Assembly (NCBI GenBank): GCA_963579625.1
Contig: CAUZHN010000003.1
Location: 1-64,000, forward strand
From: JAAXGI01 sp963579625
GTDB lineage: Bacteria; Gemmatimonadota; Gemmatimonadetes; Longimicrobiales; Gaopeijiaceae
Length of the DNA: 64,000 nt
Reading direction: 5' to 3'
Under the pieces are notes generated by a model, which saw nothing but the letters and a program-made list of their open reading frames with translations, did not search any database and was not told where the DNA came from. Of this stretch, positions 25,139-34,409 are shown piece by piece; within the stretch, counting starts at the first letter, position 1, and each line of letters opens with the position of its first letter. Position numbers and translations under genes: made by a program.

Positions 25139-27226
25139 ATGGCAACGAAGAACGATCATCCGGGGAACGACCCAAAGCCTGAGAACGAGAAGGGTCTAAA
25201 CAGGCGAGATTTCGTCAAGACGGGGGTTGCCGCCGGACTGGGTGCGGGCGGCGCCCTGTTGGGGCCATACGAGGCGCAAGCGCAAGTCGGGGCGAGTAGC
25301 GCCGAACAAACCGTTTGGGACTATGAAGCCGATGTTGTGATCGCGGGTGGCGGGTGCGCAGGCCTGACCGCAGCCATTCGAGCGAGGGATCTCGGCGCCA
25401 GTGTGCTGGTGGTCGATCAGAACTTCGACCTCGGTGGCAGGATGTTGCACAGCGGGGCCCGGGTCTCGCTCGGTGGAGGCGACGCGGTACAGCTCAGAGA
25501 CATGAAGGGCGAGAGCGACGACGAGGGGTTCGTCACCGTAGATCCCTCCGAGGACCCGGAAGAGCTCGATGACAACATCGAGCTCCTGTTCACAGACATC
25601 ACCGATTGGTCGGTCGTCGATCCCAAAGGCCAGAGCCCGTACCGGTACAACGAACGGGAGCTGGTGCGTGCTTGGGCCGAGAACTGTCCGGCCACCCGGC
25701 AATTCCTGATGGATAACTATGTCCGGTTCACACGGATCAGCGGCACGCATGGCGGCGGAGGGTTGTCGCGTGCGAGGGCGGCGCAATGCTTCCTCATGCT
25801 GGGCGACAGGACGGACATCAGGGCGGGAACCATCACGGCGGAGGATGCGGGCCGCGCCGATCCCGAGCGCACGAGTCCATTCGCGCCGGTGCAAATGACC
25901 AACGCGAGTCGCTCTGTCGGACCCAACGCCGTAAGCAACGGTGTGGCTCTCTCCCGGTCGCTGGAGTTCTCTGCCCGGGAGAAGGGCGTCGAGTTCATGC
26001 TGCACCGCCGTTTCGACGAGATCGTTCGTGAGGAACCTTTCTCGGGCAAAGTTCTGGGGATCACCGCCGGATACTCGCCGCGGCAGCACCCGGACACCGG
26101 CGAGCTCCTGCAGAGCTTTTGGCAAAACGGCAACATCGATGAGCGGCGTGAAACCGTGAAAATCAGGGCCCGCCAGGCTGTTGTCCTCGCCAGCGGTGGT
26201 CACGCCGGCAATCCCGAGGTCCGTGGCATGTTCTACCCCGGCTTGCGGGAACCCGCGTTCCCTACGAGCGGTCGGGCCTTGCAAGGCCCCGGAGGTCAAG
26301 ACGCAGCAGCGCTCATTGCCGGATTGAAGGTCGGCGCCAACCTGGCGGGGATGCAACAGAACCTCTCGTATGGCACGACGTTCCACATCACGACGCGCCT
26401 CGGTACACGGGAGGCGTATACCAGCATGATGCCCGGGCACCCGACGTTCGGTTTCCGCACCTCAGCCGGGGTCAACGTCGGTAACGCCGGCTTCGAAGAG
26501 TTCATCGCCGTGAACCAAGTCGGGAAGCGTTTCTTCAGCGAGGTCCGTCTTCCCCGAAGGCCTGGTTTGAACGCATACCCGGGCGACCGTGGCGCCCCGG
26601 GGCGGGGGCTCGCGCACACGCCGCTCGACTGGCGCAACTGCCGCAAGGAGTGGGTCCGGGAGATGTACAACTACGACCACGGCCTCGATGCCGCTCTGGC
26701 AATGAACGAGGGGTCCGAGGCCCCGGACTACTACTCGGGGCCGCTTTGGGCGGTCTTCGACCAGGATGCCGTCGAGCGTACGGGGTGGGAGCTACGCTAC
26801 CCCTATGTGTCCGACAACGGCTACTTCTTCCAAGCCGATACCATTGAGGCGTTGGCCGCGAAAATCGAGGCGGACCACGAGTTCCAGCGGGTGCCCCTGA
26901 GTTACCTGCCCGAGACGGTGGCGACCTGGAACAGCTATGTGGACGCCGGTGAGGATCCCGAGTTCGAGCGCCACGAGGATGCCCCCATGAATCGCATCGC
27001 GACCCCGCCGTTCTATGCGCTCTCGATCATGGTGATCTGGCATGATTCCTATGGCGGTCTGCGGGTCAACGGTCGGCAGCAGGTCGTGGACATGCAAGGT
27101 CAGGTCATTCCCGGTCTCTATGCGGGAGGCGAGGCCGTGGGGGGGTTCAACAAGCACGGCCTGGGTAAAGGTCACGTCCATGGTTACATCGCCGGCACGC
27201 ATGCCGTCGAAGAGCCCTCCAGCTAG
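25139..27226 (+). CDS. Tat-exported FAD-dependent oxidoreductase (fumarate reductase/succinate dehydrogenase flavoprotein-like)
   Basis: A 695-residue flavoprotein. The N terminus carries a twin-arginine signal, RRDFVKTG at residues 22-29 before a hydrophobic stretch, so it should be exported folded. The FAD-binding Rossmann motif DVVIAGGGCAGLTAAIRARD lies near residue 65, and GGEAVGGFNKHGLGKG near the C terminus fits the second FAD-contacting segment of the FRD/SDH and 3-ketosteroid dehydrogenase superfamily. The ATG at 25139 follows TAGGAGGAC, a strong ribosome site. An Ig-like protein and a diheme cytochrome c follow, suggesting that electrons pass to the cytochrome. The substrate is unknown. 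GC content appears higher than in flanking genes. Confidence 0.88.
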   Translation: MATKNDHPGNDPKPENEKGLNRRDFVKTGVAAGLGAGGALLGPYEAQAQVGASSAEQTVWDYEADVVIAGGGCAGLTAAIRARDLGASVLVVDQNFDLGGRMLHSGARVSLGGGDAVQLRDMKGESDDEGFVTVDPSEDPEELDDNIELLFTDITDWSVVDPKGQSPYRYNERELVRAWAENCPATRQFLMDNYVRFTRISGTHGGGGLSRARAAQCFLMLGDRTDIRAGTITAEDAGRADPERTSPFAPVQMTNASRSVGPNAVSNGVALSRSLEFSAREKGVEFMLHRRFDEIVREEPFSGKVLGITAGYSPRQHPDTGELLQSFWQNGNIDERRETVKIRARQAVVLASGGHAGNPEVRGMFYPGLREPAFPTSGRALQGPGGQDAAALIAGLKVGANLAGMQQNLSYGTTFHITTRLGTREAYTSMMPGHPTFGFRTSAGVNVGNAGFEEFIAVNQVGKRFFSEVRLPRRPGLNAYPGDRGAPGRGLAHTPLDWRNCRKEWVREMYNYDHGLDAALAMNEGSEAPDYYSGPLWAVFDQDAVERTGWELRYPYVSDNGYFFQADTIEALAAKIEADHEFQRVPLSYLPETVATWNSYVDAGEDPEFERHEDAPMNRIATPPFYALSIMVIWHDSYGGLRVNGRQQVVDMQGQVIPGLYAGGEAVGGFNKHGLGKGHVHGYIAGTHAVEEPSS
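26643..27226 (+). repeat. Direct repeat, downstream copy (584 bp)
   Basis: The 3' end of the intact flavoprotein gene; partner of 24536-25119, offset 2107 bases. Confidence 0.85.
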
Positions 27227-27234
27227 TCGTCCCC

Positions 27235-28164
27235 TTGATTTCCAGTGAGGGTCCGACCTTTAGCGTAGAGGTGTCGTCTGGTGAGGTCGATGCCGGCGCC
27301 GAGATGACTCTGAAGGCCAAGGCTTCTTGCTCCCCGGCCGCAGATCTGCGGGGACAGGCCCTCCAAATCATGGACCAAGACGGCGCTTTGGTGGAGCGCG
27401 CCGAGCTCACCGAATTCGACGGTGAGAGCAACGAGACGAGCGAGTTCGCGGTGAAGGCGCCGGTCGAGCCGGGGGCCTACACGTGGCTGGCTGTTTGTCC
27501 GGCTCTTGCAACCGCGGGCCCTTCGAGCGAGGAGACGTCGGCGCCGTTTTCGTTCACGGTCAAACCGCACAGTACGCGTGTCGTCGTATGGGACGTGCCG
27601 TCGACCATCGAAAGCGGCGAGACGTTCAGCGTCAAGCTGGGGGTCAACTGCTCCGGCGAGTGCCGGCCCGACGGTTGGACGGTCGAGGTCCGCGACCAAG
27701 ACGGGGAAAGGCGGGCGACGGTCACATTCGGTGGCGAGCCATGGCCCGCCACCTCAGCGCTTTATTATGCGGAGGTGGAGCTGAGCGCCCCTGACACGGA
27801 TGGACTTCATACGTGGGAAGCCAAGGCTCTGGCAGACGATCTGCATCTCCCGCACGCCGAGGCCGTCGCCTCTTTTGGCGTGAGAGTCGTACCCGCACCT
27901 GAATGTCTCTTGATGGTCGTTGCCGTAGACATGGAAAGTCAGACCCCGGTTAAGGGTGCGAAGGTTGTTGTTCACCCGTATAAGACCTTCACGGACGAGC
28001 GGGGCGTGGCGGAGGTGAAGATTCCGAAAGGCGAGTACAGACTCTTTGTTTCTGGTAAGAAGTATTTCCCCTTCCGCAGCGACGGCGAAATTAAGACAAA
28101 CGTTACGATAAAGGCGGAACTCGCTGTGGACCGGGAACTCTCCGATGCCGATATCTGGACCTAA
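27235..28164 (+). CDS. Ig-like and carboxypeptidase-regulatory-like domain protein
   Basis: A 309-residue protein from the TTG at 27235, eight bases after the flavoprotein stop. The first 220 residues form two beta-rich repeats with similar phrases (DAGAEMTLKAKASCS and ESGETFSVKLGVNCSG), each followed by a segment of the form YTWLA or HTWEA, so it looks like a tandem Ig-like pair with paired Cys. The last 85 residues (TPVKGAKVVVHPYKTFTDER) fit a carboxypeptidase-regulatory-like beta sandwich. No signal peptide is visible, although its partners are exported; a start upstream of 27235 is blocked by the flavoprotein stop region. No function is known. Confidence 0.65.
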   Translation: MISSEGPTFSVEVSSGEVDAGAEMTLKAKASCSPAADLRGQALQIMDQDGALVERAELTEFDGESNETSEFAVKAPVEPGAYTWLAVCPALATAGPSSEETSAPFSFTVKPHSTRVVVWDVPSTIESGETFSVKLGVNCSGECRPDGWTVEVRDQDGERRATVTFGGEPWPATSALYYAEVELSAPDTDGLHTWEAKALADDLHLPHAEAVASFGVRVVPAPECLLMVVAVDMESQTPVKGAKVVVHPYKTFTDERGVAEVKIPKGEYRLFVSGKKYFPFRSDGEIKTNVTIKAELAVDRELSDADIWT

Positions 28165-28933
28165 GCTTGTGGTCTTGAAGCTTGTCGTAGGTGCTCTGGG
28201 TCTAGCGCTCGTCATCGCCCCGGCTGCCGTCGCACAACAGAGGATCGATCCGGGCCTATTCGGGCAAGGGGAGCAACTCTACCAGGTGAACTGCGCGCTT
28301 TGCCACCGGGACTCAGGCCTCGGGGATCCGCCCACGTTCCCGGCATTGAGCGGCAATGACCGGCTCGGGGACGCTGTCCGGATTGTCCGCAGCATCCACC
28401 AGGGTGGGAGGCGCATGCCTCCATTCCCCGCCCTGACCGCGGAAGAAATCTCCGCCTTGGCAAACTACATCCGCAACGCGTGGGAGAACGGCTTCAACGC
28501 TGTGACCACTGAAGAAGTAACCGCGGCGCTGGAGGGGCTCGGGGGACTCGAGGTATCCGGCCCAATGGCATCGGTCTGGGATGGCGTATTCAGTGACGCA
28601 CAGGCGACTCGTGGCGAGGAGGTCTACGAGGGTGCCTGCGGTTTATGTCATGGCCGCAGATTGAACGGCGCTCCGGACGATCCGGATATGCGCTCCACGC
28701 CTCCTCTGGCGCGGGCGAGGTTCCTCCGCGTCTGGGAGGGAAGATCGCTCGCCACACTGTTCGAATACTCGCGGGCGACGATGCCGGAAGACAATCCGAG
28801 CTCTCTGACTGAGCAGGAGTATGTCGATGTGATTGCCTACCTGCTCAGCGTTGGCGGGATGGCGGCGGGGAATGACGAACTCCAACCCGACCCCCAAAGA
28901 CTGGCGCGGGTCCTCATACAACCTCAGCCGTAG
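28145..28933 (+). CDS. Secreted diheme cytochrome c
   Basis: A 262-residue protein with a signal peptide (about residues 1-30, cleavage near AVAQ). It has two c-type heme sites, CALCH at 50-54 and CGLCH at 165-169. Each domain has a downstream Met as a candidate axial ligand (MPPFPALTAEE and MPEDNPSSLTEQE), so both are typical mono-heme folds in tandem. Its ATG lies 20 bases inside the previous gene, which ties the two together. It is the likely electron acceptor for the Tat-exported flavoprotein two genes upstream. Confidence 0.88.
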   Translation: MPISGPKLVVLKLVVGALGLALVIAPAAVAQQRIDPGLFGQGEQLYQVNCALCHRDSGLGDPPTFPALSGNDRLGDAVRIVRSIHQGGRRMPPFPALTAEEISALANYIRNAWENGFNAVTTEEVTAALEGLGGLEVSGPMASVWDGVFSDAQATRGEEVYEGACGLCHGRRLNGAPDDPDMRSTPPLARARFLRVWEGRSLATLFEYSRATMPEDNPSSLTEQEYVDVIAYLLSVGGMAAGNDELQPDPQRLARVLIQPQP

Positions 28934-28995
28934 GAGGCGGAGGTCAGGTGCGCTCGCCGTAGGAACTGCCCTCTTCCCACGGTTTACAAATCTCG

Positions 28996-29853
28996 ATGAT
29001 TCTTCCAGGATGGCGTTCTCGGTCTCCCCCCGGTCCGCCCCGGCTCTTGATCTCACCTTACAGCCGGGAACGACGAGCGTTAAATACGGGACTCCTGGTA
29101 TCCGCAGTATTGCATCTTCTGTTGGTTGCGCTCTATCCCTTCCTGCTGGGTGACCTGGAGCCCCGGGCTCGAAGGAATGAGCCCGCCACGCAGCAGCCGA
29201 TTGTCGAGGGAACGCAAATCGTCCAGATCGTCGAGCTTCCGGAACCCCCGGAGTTGCCACAGGAGGCGATCGCAGAGGAGTCCCCGGAGGAATCTCTGCA
29301 GCCCGAAGTTTCTGACTTGGAAGTGATTGCAGGGGGAGATGATACACCCGCAACTGAGCCTGAGGAGGACGAAGAGGGGTTGACGGTGGCAGAGCAGCTA
29401 CGGCCCCGGATCATCGATCCGCGTGTTTGGGCACCACTGGACCCCGACTACACTCAGTTAACAGACGAAGAGAGAGCTCAACTCCTCTTGCAGGGGATGA
29501 TCCAGAGTTGGAACGACTCGATCGCGGTTGCAGAGGCTTTGTCTGAGCGAGCTACGGACTGGACCTACACCGATGACGAAGGTCGCCGCTGGGGACTGTC
29601 TCCGGGACGACTTCATTTGGGGGACTTCTCGATTCCGCTTCCATTCTCTTTCGCGCTTCCTCCCGGACGCAGGGAGGCGCTTGCCGAACGGCAGCTGATA
29701 CGAGATGACCTTGCGCGCGGAGCGGCAACTGCGATCATCCGAGAGACCTGGGCGGAGCGAGCCAGGGCGATCCGGGAGCGCCTGGAGGCCGAGAGGGCTC
29801 CTCCTGATCCGAGAAATATAGGTGACAATGGGGACAGAGGAGGAGGTCGGTAG
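28996..29853 (+). CDS. TonB-like membrane-anchored protein, unknown function
   Basis: A 285-residue product. A single hydrophobic helix (about residues 31-51) follows a basic N terminus, then comes a Pro/Glu-rich region (IVELPEPPELPQE) like the periplasm-spanning linker of TonB. The C-terminal half is helical and charged and lacks a recognisable TonB C-terminal domain. It is therefore better described as TonB-like in architecture only. The start is uncertain: the ATG at 28996 has no strong ribosome site. It is separated by about 60 bases from the cytochrome gene. Confidence 0.55.
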   Translation: MILPGWRSRSPPGPPRLLISPYSRERRALNTGLLVSAVLHLLLVALYPFLLGDLEPRARRNEPATQQPIVEGTQIVQIVELPEPPELPQEAIAEESPEESLQPEVSDLEVIAGGDDTPATEPEEDEEGLTVAEQLRPRIIDPRVWAPLDPDYTQLTDEERAQLLLQGMIQSWNDSIAVAEALSERATDWTYTDDEGRRWGLSPGRLHLGDFSIPLPFSFALPPGRREALAERQLIRDDLARGAATAIIRETWAERARAIRERLEAERAPPDPRNIGDNGDRGGGR

Positions 29854-30218
29854 TGCCTCCTTGCGCCGGCTGTGGCAGCGATAGATGCTTCCACGCTTCC
29901 ATTTATATGGGCACGTGACCAGGGGACAACGATTCCCAGAGGTGGAGAGATCGCTTGGAAAGGATCACGGCGTTTCAAAGTAGTGACTTCTATCAGGGGC
30001 TTTTCGACGTGCTCGTCCTCGGCTCGGGAGTATCGCTGAGGGCGCTTACACGAGTGGACCCTCATCGAGGTCCGCGAGCAATCCGAAGCCCAGTCCTCAC
30101 CCGTCGAAGTGGAGGCGTTCCTCTTTTTGCCGGCCAGTCTGTTCGAGAAAGTGGCTGCCCTCCACGATGAGAGCTGGGACCCTCTCTCTCAGGCCTGCTG
30201 ACTCCAACCGAGCACAAG
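29854..30218. other. Intergenic region with decayed coding traces upstream of valS
   Basis: No intact gene fits these 365 bases. Two coding-like scraps are seen on the + strand in different frames. Bases 30003-30032 read FDVLVLGSGV, the start of an FAD-binding motif as found at the N terminus of L-aspartate oxidase (NadB), but it breaks off at once. Bases 30040-30201 read an open but start-less 53-codon frame with balanced composition (LHEWTLIEVREQ) ending in TGA. No T-box signature (AGGGTGGNACCGCG) precedes valS. The identity of the scraps is a suggestion only. Confidence 0.35.
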
Positions 30219-32984
30219 GTGGCTGAAGTCCTCCCAACACGATTGGACCCCCGTTCGATCGAAGGACCGCTATACGCCCGTGCGGTCGAAAGGGGCACGT
30301 TCCACCTCCCCGCCTCCCGGATTCTCGAGGAGGGGTTAGATCCCTATGTGATTGTTATCCCGCCGCCGAACGTCACGGCGGTACTCCACATGGGTCACGG
30401 GCTGAATAATACGATCCAAGATGTCCTAATCCGGTGGAGGCGGATGCAGGGCAGAGGAGCGGTCTGGGTCCCCGGAACAGACCACGCCGGGATTGCCACG
30501 CAGAACGTGGTGGAGCGGCTTCTTGCGGACGAGGGTAAGACCCGTTTCGACATCGGCCGAGAGGCATTTGTGAAACGAGTCTGGTCGTTCGTCGAAGAGA
30601 CTGGCGGCACGATCCTCGACCAACTTCGGGCGATTGGGGTGAGCTGTGACTGGGAGAGGACCAGGTTCACACTGGATCCAGGGCTCTCGCGGGCTGTACG
30701 CGAGGTCTTCGTGCGACTCTACGACAAGGGCCTCATCTACCGGGGCGAGTACATCATCAACTGGTGCCCCCGTTGTTTGACAGCGCTCTCCAACGAGGAG
30801 GCCGAGAGGTTTGAGTCCCCGGGGAAGCTCCATAACCTCCGCTATCCACTGGCAGAGAAAGCTGCGGACGCGGCAGAGGCGGCGAAGGAAGCCGGTGCTG
30901 ACGCCCTCCAGCGGATGGAAGACGGAAGGTGGTGCCTGACGGTCTCCACGACCCGACCGGAGACGATGCTAGGGGACACAGGAGTCGCCGTTCACCCGCA
31001 CGACCAGCGGTACGCCCCATTGGTTGGGAAGCGGGTCATCCTTCCCCTGGCGGATCGTGAGATCCCGATCATAGCCGATGATTCGATCGAGACCGAGTTC
31101 GGCACCGGAATGGTGAAGGTCACCCCGGCCCATGATTCGAATGACTTCGAGATCGCCGGCCGGGCCGGACTCGAAATCCTGAACATCTTTACTCCGGAGG
31201 CCCGGACGAACGATTCAGTCCCGGAGCCCTTCAGGAATCTAGACCGATTCGAGGTCAGAAAGTCAGTCGTCAAAGCCCTCTTGGAGCGTGGGTTGTACGC
31301 CGGATACGAGCCGCACGAATACTCAGTTCCCCACTGCTATCGCTGCGACACGGTGGTGGAACCCCGCCTTTCGGAACAGTGGTTCGTTCGCATGACACCA
31401 CTGGCCAAACCGGCCCTGCAGGCTTCCCGGGATGGGACTATCTCATTCCATCCAAGTCACTGGAAGAAGGTCTATGAGGACTGGCTTGAGAACATTCGGG
31501 ACTGGTGTATCTCTCGGCAGCTCTGGTGGGGCCACCGAATTCCCGTCTGGTACTGTCGGGCAGAAGGGTGCGAGGAGGTGATGGTGCTCCGCGACGACCC
31601 TGAGATTTGCGTGAGTTGCGGATCAGCAGAAATCGAGCAGGACCGTGACGTGCTGGATACCTGGTTCAGCTCCTGGCTCTGGCCGTTCTCCGTTTTCGGG
31701 TGGCCGGATGAGAGCCCGGACCTCAAAGCGTTCTATCCTGGACACGTTCTCGTCACGGGTCCAGATATCCTCTTCTTCTGGGTCGCCAGGATGATCATGT
31801 CCGGGTACGAGATCATGGGCCAACCTCCGTATCGGGACGTGTTCCTCAACGGGATGGTCCGCGACGCGAAGGGTCGGAAAATGTCCAAATCCTTGGGTAA
31901 CGGGATCGATCCTCTTGAGGTCGTCGATCGGTTCGGAGCGGATGCTCTTCGATTCACAGTACTCTCGATGTGCGGGGCCGGAACCGACATCCACCTCGAT
32001 CACGAGGATCTGGAGGCCGCTTTTACGCCCGGGAGGAACTTCTCCAACAAGCTCTGGAATGCGGGCAGGTTCACGATCATGTCTGTTGGGGACGGTCCGG
32101 TGAGTCCGCTCGAGGAAGTCTCCGGTAGGTTAGAGGTCGTGGACCGATGGATCCTGTCCCGCCTCACGCGTACCACGCAGGAGATGACCGAGGGCTTGGA
32201 AAGGCTTCGCGTGCACGATGTCGTGGATCGCGCCTATCACTTCTTCTGGGGCGACTTCGCCGACTGGTACCTAGAGCTCTCCAAGGGCCGGCTGCGTGGG
32301 GATGACGGAGAGGACGCCCGCGAGGTATCTCGCGCGGTGCTTGTGTATGTCTTCGATAGCATCCTCCGATTATTACATCCACTCGTGCCCTTCGTAACAG
32401 AGCACCTGTGGGATCGAATTCCGTGGCCAGAGGGTGCGGACCGGCCTGAGAGCCTGCCCGCCGCACCATGGCCTGAAGCGGAACCTGTGAAGGAGGATTT
32501 AGACGCAGAGGCCTCGATCACCCGCTTTCGGGAACTGGTCACTACGGTGCGTAGCCTCCGAAAGGAATACGGTGTGGGAGAAGGGGCTCGTGTGGCCTTG
32601 GTCCTCGGCGGTCTCTCCGCGGAACGACAGACTGAGCTTATAGGCGAACGCGGAACGCTGGAACAAGTAGCCCGAGTGTCCGATCTGATTTTCGGGGAAC
32701 CCGAGGAAAGAGGGGTTGGTGCTAGTGCTGTTCTGAAAGACGGGACTGAGCTGTTCATTCCCCTTGAGGGGCTACTGGACCTGGAGCAGGAGCGGCAGCG
32801 GCTTCGATCGGAGATCGGGCGGTTGGACGGGCAGGTCCGGGGAGCTGAGAAGAAGCTGGCGAATCCGAACTTCGTAGCGCGCGCGCCTGAGGATGTGGTC
32901 CAAAAGGAGCGGGACAAGGCCACCGTCTTCCGCCATCAACGGGCCAAGTTACTTCAAAAGCTTTCGGTGCTTGAAAGCTCGTGA
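30219..32984 (+). CDS. valS: Valine--tRNA ligase
   Basis: Class I synthetase charging tRNA-Val, with an editing domain that removes mischarged threonine. The 921-residue length is normal. The HIGH-type motif is HMGH at residues 57-60, KMSKS is at 554-558 (GRKMSKSLGNGIDP), and the editing-domain phrase TTRPETMLGDT is present. A C-terminal coiled coil, typical of ValRS, covers about the last 65 residues. The GTG at 30219 (GTGGCTGAAG) is the likely start. The stop overlaps the GTG of the next gene. Confidence 0.97.
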   Translation: MAEVLPTRLDPRSIEGPLYARAVERGTFHLPASRILEEGLDPYVIVIPPPNVTAVLHMGHGLNNTIQDVLIRWRRMQGRGAVWVPGTDHAGIATQNVVERLLADEGKTRFDIGREAFVKRVWSFVEETGGTILDQLRAIGVSCDWERTRFTLDPGLSRAVREVFVRLYDKGLIYRGEYIINWCPRCLTALSNEEAERFESPGKLHNLRYPLAEKAADAAEAAKEAGADALQRMEDGRWCLTVSTTRPETMLGDTGVAVHPHDQRYAPLVGKRVILPLADREIPIIADDSIETEFGTGMVKVTPAHDSNDFEIAGRAGLEILNIFTPEARTNDSVPEPFRNLDRFEVRKSVVKALLERGLYAGYEPHEYSVPHCYRCDTVVEPRLSEQWFVRMTPLAKPALQASRDGTISFHPSHWKKVYEDWLENIRDWCISRQLWWGHRIPVWYCRAEGCEEVMVLRDDPEICVSCGSAEIEQDRDVLDTWFSSWLWPFSVFGWPDESPDLKAFYPGHVLVTGPDILFFWVARMIMSGYEIMGQPPYRDVFLNGMVRDAKGRKMSKSLGNGIDPLEVVDRFGADALRFTVLSMCGAGTDIHLDHEDLEAAFTPGRNFSNKLWNAGRFTIMSVGDGPVSPLEEVSGRLEVVDRWILSRLTRTTQEMTEGLERLRVHDVVDRAYHFFWGDFADWYLELSKGRLRGDDGEDAREVSRAVLVYVFDSILRLLHPLVPFVTEHLWDRIPWPEGADRPESLPAAPWPEAEPVKEDLDAEASITRFRELVTTVRSLRKEYGVGEGARVALVLGGLSAERQTELIGERGTLEQVARVSDLIFGEPEERGVGASAVLKDGTELFIPLEGLLDLEQERQRLRSEIGRLDGQVRGAEKKLANPNFVARAPEDVVQKERDKATVFRHQRAKLLQKLSVLESS

Positions 32985-34249
32985 TAATGCTACGCCGGGA
33001 AATCGCCGCGGTTGTCTCCATGGGGCTGCTGGCTGCGGGGTGTGCGCGCTCCCAGGCACCGCAGGGAGGCGCAGTCCCTGAGATTCCCCTGCAGGTTAGG
33101 GAGACGCGACCAGCGAACCTATCCTTTGTTGAGCCGTTCACGGGGTCGGTGGAGATCTGGTTCGACCGGACGGTCGCTGAGAACCTGACACAGGGGTCAT
33201 CGAGGGACGCCGTCATCGTCTCACCCGCCAACAGCGAGATTGAGGTTCGTATGGGCGAGGACAGGATCGAGATTTCGATGGAGGGGGGGTTCCAGGCTGT
33301 CACGGTCTATCGAGTCACCGTGCTTCCTCGCTTCCAGGACCGTTTTCAGAATGCTATGGGAGCAGCCTTTGATCTCTTCTTCTCCACTGGGCCGGAGTTC
33401 GAGCCCAGTTTGGTCGCGGGGCTCATCTCGGACCGGCTTACCCTGGACGCCGTCCGCGAAGCACGGGTGGACGTGATCTCAGCTGACGGAAACATCGTAC
33501 AAACCGCTGTTGCCGATACGATGGGGATCTTCACTTTCCCCTATCTCCTCTCGGGGGTCTACACAGTCGTGGCATATGAAGATGACAATCGCGATGGAGA
33601 ACCGGGGGTTGCGGAGACTCAGGACCTCGTTGGCGTGAGCGTTACACAGGGAGACACTTTGATCATCACCGATCTCGAGCTGCTTTCTCCCGATAGTACC
33701 GCAGCGGTTCTGAACGAGGCCGCTGTCCTCGACTCGACTGTGCTCCAGTTGAACTTCGATGATTATCTGGACCCTAACGAGCCGCTCGATGACGTTGAGG
33801 CTATAGTGGCTCCCGAGGACGGGGATCCTATCGAGGTCAGTGAAGTGATCCACTCCGCCGAGTGGGAGGATCGACAGGCGGCGGGTGCTGAGCCTGGTCC
33901 AAACGCTGGCGATGTGGCCCCTCAGTCGGATTCAGTCGCCGTCGCCAATGAGCTTCTCCTTCCCGTCCAGGATCTAGTGCTCGTTCTCTCGGATCCTCCT
34001 GTCCCAGATGAGATCTACGAGGTCCGGATCCAGGGCGTTCGGAACATCAACGGAGTTCCCGGCGGGGGTGGATCGGTGGATCTGATATGGGTGCCTAGTC
34101 CACCTCCGGACGAGGTGTCGCCCCCGAGTCCAGATGCTCCGGGCGGTGCCACCGCGCCAGCCGACTTTACCGCCGTACCCGGGGGGCTATCAGGAAGTCC
34201 GGCTGTACCTTCCGGCGGGACTCTCACCGGTGCCCAGCCCGGGGCGTAG
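32981..34249 (+). CDS. Lipoprotein with SbsA-type Ig-like domain
   Basis: A 422-residue product starting at GTG 32981 (overlapping the valS stop as GTGA) or at ATG 32987. A hydrophobic N terminus ends in the lipobox LLAAGC, so the mature protein starts at that Cys and is lipid-anchored. Residues about 35-140 resemble the SbsA/Big_5 Ig-like domain (ETRPANLSFVEPFTGSVEIWFD). A carboxypeptidase-regulatory-like segment follows (GIFTFPYLLSGVYTVVAYED). The C terminus is Pro/Ser/Gly-rich and low in complexity. The role is unknown. Confidence 0.75.
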   Translation: MIMLRREIAAVVSMGLLAAGCARSQAPQGGAVPEIPLQVRETRPANLSFVEPFTGSVEIWFDRTVAENLTQGSSRDAVIVSPANSEIEVRMGEDRIEISMEGGFQAVTVYRVTVLPRFQDRFQNAMGAAFDLFFSTGPEFEPSLVAGLISDRLTLDAVREARVDVISADGNIVQTAVADTMGIFTFPYLLSGVYTVVAYEDDNRDGEPGVAETQDLVGVSVTQGDTLIITDLELLSPDSTAAVLNEAAVLDSTVLQLNFDDYLDPNEPLDDVEAIVAPEDGDPIEVSEVIHSAEWEDRQAAGAEPGPNAGDVAPQSDSVAVANELLLPVQDLVLVLSDPPVPDEIYEVRIQGVRNINGVPGGGGSVDLIWVPSPPPDEVSPPSPDAPGGATAPADFTAVPGGLSGSPAVPSGGTLTGAQPGA

Positions 34250-34409
34250 CGAAGCGTATTGTCTAAGGTGGTCGGGTCGGTTGACCCCGGTCCGTGAATC
34301 TAAATACCTTCTAGGGGTAATCAAAGATTATGGGGTCGAACCTGTGAACTTAGCGACCACTGGAGGGGTATTGTGTTTGTCATCCCCTTTGAGTGGAGAG
34401 TGAGGGAGT

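Noticed and set aside
30100..30218. T-box riboswitch before valS
   Set aside because: No AGGGTGGNACCGCG box and no specifier stem could be found.
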